From contig NZ_RQEP01000005.1 in assembly GCF_004770055.1 (NCBI RefSeq), positions 248,001-312,000 on the forward strand: a stretch of 64,000 nucleotides of DNA, written 5' to 3'. Of this stretch, positions 48,207 to 55,545 are shown one piece after another. The notes below the pieces were generated by a model, which saw only the letters and a program-made list of their open reading frames with translations, made no database searches and had not been told where the DNA came from. Made by a program: the position numbers and the translations under genes. Position 1 is the stretch's first letter. The number at the start of each line of letters is the position of its first letter. This stretch comes from Leptospira semungkisensis. Lineage in GTDB: Bacteria; Spirochaetota; Leptospiria; Leptospirales; Leptospiraceae.

Positions 48207-48228
48207 TCGGGAGAATCCATTCTCCCGA
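48207..48228. terminator. Bidirectional hairpin between convergent genes
   Basis: TCGGGAGAAT-CC-ATTCTCCCGA, perfect 10-base arms, between the convergent oxidoreductase and amidohydrolase genes. On the plus strand it is followed by CTTTATC. It can serve both genes. Confidence 0.7.
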
Positions 48229-48240
48229 CTTTATCTGAGA

Positions 48241-50040
48241 TCAAGCCACAGAAACTGTAGGTCTTGCCTTCTCTCCTTTAGAAGAACGATATAAATAATC
48301 CTTCTCCTTATACGCCATAAATCTTCCGAAACCGGGCTCTTGCCCAACTTCAGGAAGAACGATCCCATTCTCAACGGCGACCTTGCCGTTGATTAGAACA
48401 GCACGGATCGCTTCTTCGTTCCTACGAACCAAACGGACTAACCCTCCGAACTCTTGCATCGGAGATTCTTGGATCTGTTCAATCTTATCGTTTAGACCCT
48501 TGGGATCCAGAAGAACGATGTCTGCCTGAGCTCCTACTTTTAGTTTTCCTGTATCTAAACCGAACCAATCTGCAATCTCTCCGGTAACTCTCCAAACCGC
48601 CTTTTCAGAAGAAAGGAAAGGCTTTCCTTCCAATTCTGCATCACGAACCAGTTTCAAGAAACGAAGAGGAAAATTGTAATGGGCCATTCCCCGCAAATGA
48701 GCTCCGGCATCGGAGAAACCGATCAAAACATCCGGATGGCTTACAATATATTTCAGCGGGCCTTTTCGATCATTCCCGATCACAGTGTACCAACGAATAT
48801 CATTTCCGAACTCTGCACAAAGATCCAAGAAAGTATCTACCACATGTTGCTTTCTCTCTTTCGCTAATTCGGAGAAGGATCTACCAACTAGCTTTTGATC
48901 AGGGCATTCCACGATCTTAGATTGATTGAAGTCTCTATGAAAAACTCTAGGAAGGAACCAATTCGTCCATTGACGACGGAACCATTTTCTATAACCGCTA
49001 TCCATCAGAAGTTTTCTGCGCTCAGCAAGATCCATTAGATGAATTGCAGCAGTCCCAGCTCCAAATTCTTCAAAGACAACCACATCTACTCCATCTGCGT
49101 ATAGATCGAATACTGCGGGAACCGCCTGCAATCGAACATCTCCTCCTAAAATCGTATTTACGATCCGAGTGAGAATAGCGACTAGTTTGTAAATTCCTCG
49201 ATTGGATCTTGGATCCATAAGAGAAATGATCGTTGTCTTTAACTTCTTCTGAAAGATCCCAACGCTTTCCTTAAAAAATAGAAGAACATTATATTTTGTG
49301 GATACATTCGGAACTCCCTGAAAGATCCGATTTTCTTTTCTTACGATCCGATTCAAACGACTGATCTCGGACCATTTTGCAAAAGTAGAAGGAAGAGGCT
49401 TACTTCTGAATCGAGTGCCGTCCATCTTGTCCCAAGTAAGAGTATTGATAGAAAGTCCCAAGTAACCACAATCGATTGCTTCTTGCAGAAGCTTTTCCAT
49501 TTGTAGCATCTCTTGTTCAGTCGGTCTTACATTATGAGAAAGAGATCTTTCCAATCCCATAGAGTACGCGCGAATCGCAGAATGTCCCAAGAAGGTGGAT
49601 ACATTTGGTCCCAATGGCAAAGAGTTTAGATGATCCGCATATTCCTTCATCGAATTCCATTCTTTCTTCTTTTGCAATAGAGGAAGGACCTGTTCTCTTG
49701 GAATCGCTTCTACTCGGCTGAACATATCCGCCAAATCTTCCGAAGAACCGATGCATAGACTGAGGGAACAACTTCCCATCGTGATCGTAGTCACGCCGTG
49801 CATTACAGATTCTTTCAGACCTGGAGAAGCCTCCACTTCCGCATCATAGTGAGTATGAAAATCGATAAAACCTGGAGTGACCCAAAGCCCCTTTGCATCA
49901 TAGACTTTCTTTGCCTCCCCGGAAATGGATGCAGAGATCTCCGTGATCTTTCCATCAAGCACCGCAACATCCCCAATAAAGGAAGAATTCCCTTCTCCAT
50001 CAAAGATCCTGCCATTACGAATGAGTACGTCGTATTTCAT
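48241..50040 (-). CDS. Amidohydrolase of the D-aminoacylase (N-acyl-D-amino-acid deacylase) type
   Basis: 599 residues. Starts as a typical urease-superfamily enzyme: DVLIRNGRIFDGEGNSSFIGD, VTPGFIDFHTHYDAE with the HxH metal site. HGVTTITMGSCSLSL resembles the cysteine ligand region of D-aminoacylases. Later FSDAGAHLRGMAHY has the conserved Asp and His, and the C-terminus has VGAQADIVLLDPKGL. D-aminoacylases are usually about 480-530 residues; extra length sits in the middle. Substrate unknown: acylated D-amino acids or related amides are possible. No partner genes are adjacent on the same strand. Confidence 0.85.
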   Translation of the reverse strand: MKYDVLIRNGRIFDGEGNSSFIGDVAVLDGKITEISASISGEAKKVYDAKGLWVTPGFIDFHTHYDAEVEASPGLKESVMHGVTTITMGSCSLSLCIGSSEDLADMFSRVEAIPREQVLPLLQKKKEWNSMKEYADHLNSLPLGPNVSTFLGHSAIRAYSMGLERSLSHNVRPTEQEMLQMEKLLQEAIDCGYLGLSINTLTWDKMDGTRFRSKPLPSTFAKWSEISRLNRIVRKENRIFQGVPNVSTKYNVLLFFKESVGIFQKKLKTTIISLMDPRSNRGIYKLVAILTRIVNTILGGDVRLQAVPAVFDLYADGVDVVVFEEFGAGTAAIHLMDLAERRKLLMDSGYRKWFRRQWTNWFLPRVFHRDFNQSKIVECPDQKLVGRSFSELAKERKQHVVDTFLDLCAEFGNDIRWYTVIGNDRKGPLKYIVSHPDVLIGFSDAGAHLRGMAHYNFPLRFLKLVRDAELEGKPFLSSEKAVWRVTGEIADWFGLDTGKLKVGAQADIVLLDPKGLNDKIEQIQESPMQEFGGLVRLVRRNEEAIRAVLINGKVAVENGIVLPEVGQEPGFGRFMAYKEKDYLYRSSKGEKARPTVSVA

Positions 50041-50178
50041 CTGAGTTGATTCTCCTCTTCTATTCTATCTTTAAGAGAATCGTTAGCAAAGTCCGTAATT
50101 GGACCTCGTCAATCTTTTTCAAGTTTTCTGAATATAGATGAACAATTGTTTACCCAAATAGGTTCAAATCGACTTAGG

Positions 50179-50340
50179 TTAACGCAGCATATAGATCTTC
50201 TTCGCTTTGATTTGTTTCATATTCCCAAATTCAATTTGGATCCTTTCCACTCCTCCAAAAGGCATTCTGCAGGCGGTTTCTAATGAGACATAATCTTCCC
50301 ATTGGCAACGGCAGTAAAATCCTAGGCAAAAACACGTTAG
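50179..50340 (-). pseudogene. Possible gene remnant or very small gene
   Basis: The minus strand is open for about 53 codons and the translation looks protein-like: CRCQWEDYVSLETACRMPFG then GVERIQIEFGNMKQIKAKK. It has no suitable start codon except an internal ATG giving 29 residues and is bounded upstream by a stop. This fits the C-terminal leftover of a decayed gene, or a short gene with a missed frameshift. No family recognised. Confidence 0.25.
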
Positions 50341-50477
50341 TTACCCATTGGATCCGAAATCGAGGGTTAGAGAAATTCCATGGTCATATCTAGCGGTTTA
50401 AATAAACGTACGTTATTAATAAATAATGATTTCATATCAAACGTTATGTTAAGAAGGTTTTTTTCGAACGTTTTCAG

Positions 50478-50505
50478 TTGACAGTCTGGCGAGTGGAATT
50501 ATAGT
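50478..50505 (+). promoter_or_regulatory. Sigma-70-type promoter of the lipase gene
   Basis: TTGACA, 16 bases, TATAGT: a perfect -35 and a near-consensus -10. It predicts a transcript starting near 50512 with a leader of about 107 bases. That leader begins with the hairpin at 50512-50530. Confidence 0.55.
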
Positions 50506-50511
50506 TCAAAA

Positions 50512-50530
50512 GCTCGGTTCTGTACCGAGC
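50512..50530 (+). repeat. Hairpin at the 5' end of the lipase leader
   Basis: GCTCGGT-TCTGT-ACCGAGC, perfect 7-base stem with a 5-base loop, right at the predicted transcript start. A 5' stem-loop of this kind can stabilise an mRNA, or the DNA palindrome may bind a regulator. Confidence 0.45.
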
Positions 50531-50618
50531 GATACATAGAAAAAAGCGAATAAGACCAAAGCGAAATCTCAGTTTAGAGAACATAGACAATAAGAGAATA
50601 GTGAAGAGGTAAACTCAA

Positions 50619-51542
50619 ATGCGTAAATTAGGACTAGCAGTATTGCTCCTATTTATTTGTGGCGGCTCGTTGTTCGCATCCGGCGGAGGATCTTCGTCCA
50701 AACCGTTGGCTGGATCTTATCCGATTATCCTTTCCCATGGCCTTTTTGGTTGGGGAACTGATTCTTCCGGAATTATCAGTATCGTTAACTACTGGGGCGG
50801 TATGGATTCATACCTTACGTCTCAAGGAGCTACCGTATACGCTCCTACCAAGACTGCTGCTCAATCCAATGAGACCAGAGGTACTGAATTAAACTCCAAA
50901 GTACTCGTTTATATGGCTGCAAATGGCTTCAGCAAGGTGCATATCCTTGGCCACTCTCAAGGTGGATTGGATAGCCGCTATGCAATCACCAACTTGGGAC
51001 TTTCTTCAAAAGTTTCCACTTTGACCACCCTAAACACTCCACACAGAGGATCCCCAATTGCAGACATCGTAAACACTGTCCTGCCTGATTGGATCAAACC
51101 TTTTGTGAATGCGATCTTAGGCGTAGTGGTACAATTAGTATATGGCGGAGGAAACCAAAACGCTCTTGGAGCACTTGGATCCTTGACTACCAGCGGAACT
51201 GCAGCTTTCAATACTCGCACTCCAAACGTAGCAGCAGTTAAATACTATTCTTATGGATCTTATATCACTGTTCCAGACCTGATCCAACACCCTCTTATGG
51301 GAATCCTCCAACCAGCTTGCGCTGCAGGTGGATTGTTCAACGGACAAGGAGCAACCTGCGACGGACTCGTTCCTTATTCTTCCCTTCAGTGGGGAACTTT
51401 CAAAGGCGGGCCTGACTATGGTATTCTTACCACTGGAGTGGACCACTTAGAAGCATCTAACACATTGAACTCTGGAAAACCTTGGTATGATGTGGAAGGT
51501 TACTTCCTTAAAATGGCTCAGAACGCGAAAGCAAATCAGTAA
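50619..51542 (+). CDS. Secreted triacylglycerol lipase (family I-like)
   Basis: Hydrolyses triglycerides or other esters outside the cell or in the periplasm. 307 residues. Signal peptide LGLAVLLLFICGGSLFASGG. Lipase motifs: YPIILSHGLFGWG (oxyanion hole), VHILGHSQGGLDSRYA with nucleophile Ser113, LTTLNTPHRGSP, then TCDGLVPYSS and TGVDHLEAS carrying the likely Asp and His of the triad. It resembles Pseudomonas/Burkholderia lipases; no Lif foldase gene is adjacent. ATG has a GAAGAGG Shine-Dalgarno. It has its own promoter and a strong terminator, so it is a single-gene unit. Confidence 0.93.
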   Translation: MRKLGLAVLLLFICGGSLFASGGGSSSKPLAGSYPIILSHGLFGWGTDSSGIISIVNYWGGMDSYLTSQGATVYAPTKTAAQSNETRGTELNSKVLVYMAANGFSKVHILGHSQGGLDSRYAITNLGLSSKVSTLTTLNTPHRGSPIADIVNTVLPDWIKPFVNAILGVVVQLVYGGGNQNALGALGSLTTSGTAAFNTRTPNVAAVKYYSYGSYITVPDLIQHPLMGILQPACAAGGLFNGQGATCDGLVPYSSLQWGTFKGGPDYGILTTGVDHLEASNTLNSGKPWYDVEGYFLKMAQNAKANQ

Positions 51543-51561
51543 TCGCTTTCTTTGCCGAGAA

Positions 51562-51589
51562 AAAGCCGGGATGAAACCCGGCTTTTTTT
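51562..51589 (+). terminator. Rho-independent terminator of the lipase gene
   Basis: AAAGCCGGG-ATGAAA-CCCGGCTTT followed by further T residues, 20 bases after the lipase stop codon. A textbook intrinsic terminator. Confidence 0.92.
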
Positions 51590-51661
51590 ATGCCTTCTCA
51601 ACGTTTCCGTTTTTGATTTTCTACTTGGTATTTTCGGATCTTAGATCCAGTATCCTTCCCT

Positions 51662-52699
51662 ATGACATCTTTCTCTAAGATCGCAATTTTAGGCGCAGGC
51701 AGCATCGGAACTTTTATAGGAGCACATTTAGTCCAAGCAGGTCATTCCGTAGTTTTTGTAGGAAGAGAAAGAGGCAAACAAGAGAGCCAATTATTCGGCT
51801 TGGGCATCAGTGATTATACTGGAAATTTCTTTTCTCTCTCTCCGAGCCAAGTTCGCTATGTTACCGATCTAAAAGATGCGCGAGACGCAGACCTTTTTTT
51901 TATCACAGTAAAGAGCAAAGATACCTTGGATGCAGGAAAATCCATTCGTAACCTTCTCTCTCCTGAAGAACTTGCAAAAATCGTAATAGTTAGTTTTCAG
52001 AACGGAATAAGGAATGCAAAGGAATTGGCAACCGCATTGCCAGAACTGAAGGAAAGGATACTGGCAGGAATGGTTCCGTTCAATGTAGTTGCAAAGGGTA
52101 AGGGTCAATTCCACCGAGGAACAAGTGGTGAGCTCGTAGTAGAGTCAAACTCCTACGGAAAAGAAGTGGTGCGTATTTTGAAAAACGCAGGGCTTGCGGC
52201 AATGGAACATCCGAATATAGAAGGAGTTCTTTGGGGAAAATTACTCATCAACCTAAACAATAGCTTGAACGCTCTTGCTGGCGTTCCGTTAAGAGAAGAA
52301 CTTTCGCAGAGAGGATATCGCAGGATCTTATCTAAAATGATCTCCGAGGGAATGGAGATATTAGAGCTTTCCGGGATCAAACCCGCAAGAGCAGGAAAGA
52401 TGATCCCTCAATTAGCTCCCTTGATCTTAAAATTGCCAGACTTTCTGTTTTTTACCGTAGCCTCTAGCATGGTAAAGATAGATCCGGAAGCAAGATCATC
52501 TATGTGGGAAGACTTACATTATGGACGTAAAACTGAGATTGCATATTTGAATGGAGAGATCTTGCGTTTAGCGGACGAGATAGGCCATAAGGCTCCGATC
52601 AATCACAAGATTGTTTCATTGATCGGAGAAGCGGAAAGCGATTCCAGAAAATCGAAATACGATGCGGAAACGCTTTCCAATCTATTAGGAATTACTTAA
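51662..52699 (+). CDS. panE: Ketopantoate reductase-like protein (PanE/ApbA family)
   Basis: 345 residues. N-terminal Rossmann fold with IAILGAGSIGTFIGAHL, then VVFVGRERGKQ, and DADLFFITVKSKDT. The C-terminal helical domain contains GVLWGKLLINLNNSLNALAG with the Lys/Asn pair of the PanE active site. MWEDLHYGRKTEIAYLNGEI is the conserved late motif with the Glu. It would reduce 2-dehydropantoate for pantothenate/CoA synthesis, but paralogues with other substrates are frequent. At 345 residues it is slightly longer than E. coli PanE (303). It meets the DUF2167 gene tail to tail, 4 bases apart. Confidence 0.82.
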   Translation: MTSFSKIAILGAGSIGTFIGAHLVQAGHSVVFVGRERGKQESQLFGLGISDYTGNFFSLSPSQVRYVTDLKDARDADLFFITVKSKDTLDAGKSIRNLLSPEELAKIVIVSFQNGIRNAKELATALPELKERILAGMVPFNVVAKGKGQFHRGTSGELVVESNSYGKEVVRILKNAGLAAMEHPNIEGVLWGKLLINLNNSLNALAGVPLREELSQRGYRRILSKMISEGMEILELSGIKPARAGKMIPQLAPLILKLPDFLFFTVASSMVKIDPEARSSMWEDLHYGRKTEIAYLNGEILRLADEIGHKAPINHKIVSLIGEAESDSRKSKYDAETLSNLLGIT

Positions 52700-52703
52700 G
52701 TTC

Positions 52704-53651
52704 TTAGCTCTCCGTATCGGAAGGAGGAGGAGGATTAGATGCTGTAGCATCTTCTGATTTTCCTTTTCCGAAGATGAACTTTTTAACGGCATAAAATAAA
52801 CCAATCAAAGCTACGATGATGATCTTAGCTCCCTTTACAAGAAAGCCTCCGATAAGTGCAAGTAGACCCGCTTTTTTCAGCAAGCCTCCGGCAATCAACC
52901 CTCCAATTCCGTAAGCAGCCAAACTATCAACCTTAGAATCGTAGTCCGCATAACGGTTTCCTTCGGTGAATTCCACACTTTCCAGAATCTTGCCCACATC
53001 GCTTTCTACTTTTTTCAGTATGGGAATGTCTCCGAGAGCGTTCAGTAATAGATAACCTTTCCTACCCAAGATCCGAATATTATAATTGAGTGTGTTCGCA
53101 GCAGTCCCATCGAATTTATATTCTTTGGCCCAATGCAGTTTTTTAGCGGTAGAATCATAATACGGAGAAGAAGCCCAACCGACTAATTCCAGTCCTGGAT
53201 ATCCATCTTTCTTTCTCTGTTCACTTTCTTCTTTAGTGGAGTCCTTTAGTTGGGATAATAATTCATCGTATTTAATTTCTTTAGAGTCTTCATCATCCAC
53301 ATGCCCTTCCTCCACATAGTCGATTGTAATGACATAGTTTCCCAGATCCAAAGGAGAGTCAGTTGCGATAAATAAGATCCCTAATCCAGGTTCACTGTTA
53401 GGTGGATTTCCCCAAACATCTTCCAAAACGATCTTGCTATCTTTTGCGTTCAGATACTTGTACCCTTTCGGCACTTTGATATTGGCGATCACTTTTCCCT
53501 CTTTGTCTGCAAGAGGAACCGTATTGGTTTCATACTTTAAGGAGTGAATCCATTTTACTAAGTCCTCATCTGTTGCAAATTTTTGTGCAGATGCAGGACC
53601 GCTCCATAAGAAGATTCCAACAACCAAATAGACTACAATTCTACGAATCAT
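52704..53651 (-). CDS. DUF2167 membrane-anchored protein
   Basis: 315 residues. Signal peptide VVYLVVGIFLWSGPASAQ, then a DUF2167 domain: IANIKVPKGYKYLNAKDSK, LGILFIATDSPLDLGNYVIT-like strands, LELVGWASSPYYDSTAKKLHW and YNIRILGRKGYLLLNAL. A Gly/Leu-rich double membrane segment (GIGGLIAGGLLKKAGLLALI to IIIVALIGLFYAVKKF) lies near the end, followed by a polar tail. The family is found in many Gram-negative bacteria without a known role. It has about 125 bases upstream before the next minus-strand gene end. Confidence 0.85.
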   Translation of the reverse strand: MIRRIVVYLVVGIFLWSGPASAQKFATDEDLVKWIHSLKYETNTVPLADKEGKVIANIKVPKGYKYLNAKDSKIVLEDVWGNPPNSEPGLGILFIATDSPLDLGNYVITIDYVEEGHVDDEDSKEIKYDELLSQLKDSTKEESEQRKKDGYPGLELVGWASSPYYDSTAKKLHWAKEYKFDGTAANTLNYNIRILGRKGYLLLNALGDIPILKKVESDVGKILESVEFTEGNRYADYDSKVDSLAAYGIGGLIAGGLLKKAGLLALIGGFLVKGAKIIIVALIGLFYAVKKFIFGKGKSEDATASNPPPPSDTES

Positions 53652-53775
53652 ATTTTTATCTCCGAGCTTGAAGTTCGAGCAGCGGTACTATGTTGATTCG
53701 AATTAAATCTGGACAACCAATAATATGAACTTTGGAAAAAATAAATTGAAAAGAACGATTGTTATACGATCTATA

Positions 53776-54384
53776 TCAATTGGGTTTCGCGCTGAACAAT
53801 CCGATATCTTTTCGAACGTGTTTAGATTCCCATTCGGAAAGGCTGATCCCCTCTTCTTGCGCCTTTCTTTCTCTATAAGAATTTACTAATTTGAATGTAA
53901 GAGGATATCCGGCGATTCCCAATGGGATCCCGAATGCAAAACCACCCACAAACATTGGAAGTCCCATCTTGTCCAAGAGAAAGATACTCCAATGATAGAA
54001 GCCTGAAATGAGATCCATAGACTCCGATTGATTTGATATGGAAAGCAAAGTATCGAAACTGATTTCTTGGAAAGGAATATTGAATAAGAAGAGTATATTC
54101 TTTCCGATCCAATAGAAAAGATAATAGAAGAATGGAACAGTCGCCGCATTCGTAATCCAGATCATTGCGATTGCGATCGGAAGATAGAATCGAATTCCAA
54201 CAACTCTAAGCAGGACCCAAGTTCCTAATCCCAGATACATTTGAACTCCTACAAGAGGAGTCATTGCCCAGATCAATCCGATCGTGGTGCCTAAACATAA
54301 TTCGTGAATGGGAGCATGCGATTCTTGGAATGGTAGAATGATCTGTTTATGTATTATTCTGCCGATGGATCTTAGAAAATTCAT
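53776..54384 (-). CDS. DUF2062 membrane protein
   Basis: 202 residues with about three or four membrane segments. LGTTIGLIWAMTPLVGVQMYLGLGTW and the following AIAMIWITNAATVPFFYYLFY are typical DUF2062 stretches with the small-residue-rich helices. GGFAFGIPLGIAGYPLTFKLV is the last pair. DUF2062 proteins are inner-membrane proteins without a proven role, sometimes linked to glycosyltransferases. It follows the TPR lipoprotein gene by 17 bases and is probably in the same transcript. Confidence 0.85.
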   Translation of the reverse strand: MNFLRSIGRIIHKQIILPFQESHAPIHELCLGTTIGLIWAMTPLVGVQMYLGLGTWVLLRVVGIRFYLPIAIAMIWITNAATVPFFYYLFYWIGKNILFLFNIPFQEISFDTLLSISNQSESMDLISGFYHWSIFLLDKMGLPMFVGGFAFGIPLGIAGYPLTFKLVNSYRERKAQEEGISLSEWESKHVRKDIGLFSAKPN

Positions 54385-54401
54385 TAAGAGATGTTCCTGT
54401 C

Positions 54402-55190
54402 TTATTTAGAACGGGCTGCTTTCGCATATTGTTCCCAAGACTTGGAGTATTTCTCCATAGCAGGAAATAATTCGAAGGCCTTTTTTGCGGATTCAGCTGC
54501 GGCCTTAGGATTTTTTTCGAAATCATTTTGTAATTTTGCGAGAAGATAATATGTTTCTGCTTTGAGGATCAAGTCTCTGTACTCGGTATCTATTCCCTTC
54601 TTCAAATAAGAAATCGAAGAAGCCTTATCTCGATTCAATAGATAGACCAAACCCATTCCGTAATAAGCTGAACCTTCTTCTTTGATCGAAATGGATTTAG
54701 AATACCAATCCAAGGCTTCCTTTCTAATATCTTGAGATAAGAAAAGATTTCCGAGATCAGTCATGAGCATAGAAGTGTATTCTCGATCCTTGGATGCTTC
54801 GGCAACTGCGAGAGCCTTCTTAAAACTAGACTCAGCCTTTTCATATTCTTTCCGATGATTTCTGATCTGAGCAATCCCTCTCAAACAATCTATCGAGATA
54901 GGATTCTCCTTTAAGCAAAGCTTATATTCCTTCTCCGCACCAGGATCATCCTTGCGAAGATATGCCATCCAACCCCTAAGATAATGGATCTGATCTGTCT
55001 TTCCAGTCTTGAGTAATTTGCTCTTTGCCTTCTCTACGGATTCAGAAATATGACCCGAGTCCAAGAGATCTCGAATTTCTAAAATAGAAGGATCTTCCTT
55101 ACTTCCCTCGCAAGAGAAGAAGAAGGCAACAAGTCCAGTAACTTGAATTAGTAGGATTGCATTTGGATTTGTAAGAAGATTAAATCTCAT
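54402..55190 (-). CDS. TPR-repeat lipoprotein
   Basis: 262 residues. Lipoprotein-like signal with LVAFFFSCEGS, then about five tetratricopeptide repeats: IHYLRGWMAYLRKDDPGAEKEYKLCL, CLRGIAQIRNHRKEYEKAESSFKKAL, MTDLGNLFLSQDIRKEALDWYSKSI and AYYGMGLVYLLNRDKASSISYLKK-like units. TPRs bind partner proteins; the partner here is not known. The start ATG 55190 gives a complete signal peptide. The gene is preceded by the 355-base region shared with the divergent SpoIIE gene. Confidence 0.82.
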   Translation of the reverse strand: MRFNLLTNPNAILLIQVTGLVAFFFSCEGSKEDPSILEIRDLLDSGHISESVEKAKSKLLKTGKTDQIHYLRGWMAYLRKDDPGAEKEYKLCLKENPISIDCLRGIAQIRNHRKEYEKAESSFKKALAVAEASKDREYTSMLMTDLGNLFLSQDIRKEALDWYSKSISIKEEGSAYYGMGLVYLLNRDKASSISYLKKGIDTEYRDLILKAETYYLLAKLQNDFEKNPKAAAESAKKAFELFPAMEKYSKSWEQYAKAARSK

Positions 55191-55545
55191 TCTAATTGAC
55201 GTGGGAACTTTTTCATCCTGGTTAAGAATGCCTGCCTGGCAAACAGGAATTTCAGGCTTTTACTTCCAGACCTGCAAAATACGCCAATTTTTCCGAAAAA
55301 AGCACTGGAGTTGCGTTTTTTTAGACGATTTTTATCCTTCTAATCCTCTTTAAGCTTTCTGAAACAAGAATAAGTTTTGCCTCATTCTTCAGGAACCTAA
55401 GCAAAAAATACACACTCGAATGTGGGAATAATAATCTTGGAAATTATTATTTTCCAAATTTCTGATACGAAAACACTTGTTAGTCGGAGAACGATTGACG
55501 AGAGAATCTAACTCAATGGAGGATGGTTCCTAACCTTCCTGCCTA
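55191..55545. other. Divergent promoter region of the TPR and SpoIIE genes
   Basis: 355 bases without a gene. It includes AATAATAAT-CTTGGAA-ATTATTATT (55427-55451), perfect 9-base arms overlapping a second repeat TTGGAAA/TTTCCAA (from 55437), and CCTG/CAGG repeats near 55232-55248. A regulator site is plausible. No RNA gene seen. Confidence 0.4.

Larger units (their letters stand above)
50041..50618. other. Long intergenic region upstream of the lipase gene
   Basis: 578 bases. It contains a protein-like open stretch on the minus strand (50179-50340), a 10-base palindrome AACGTACGTT at 50405-50414, TTCGAACGTT at 50464-50473, a promoter-like element at 50478-50505 and a hairpin at 50512-50530. 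It reads as the control region of the secreted lipase plus a possible gene remnant. Confidence 0.5.
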
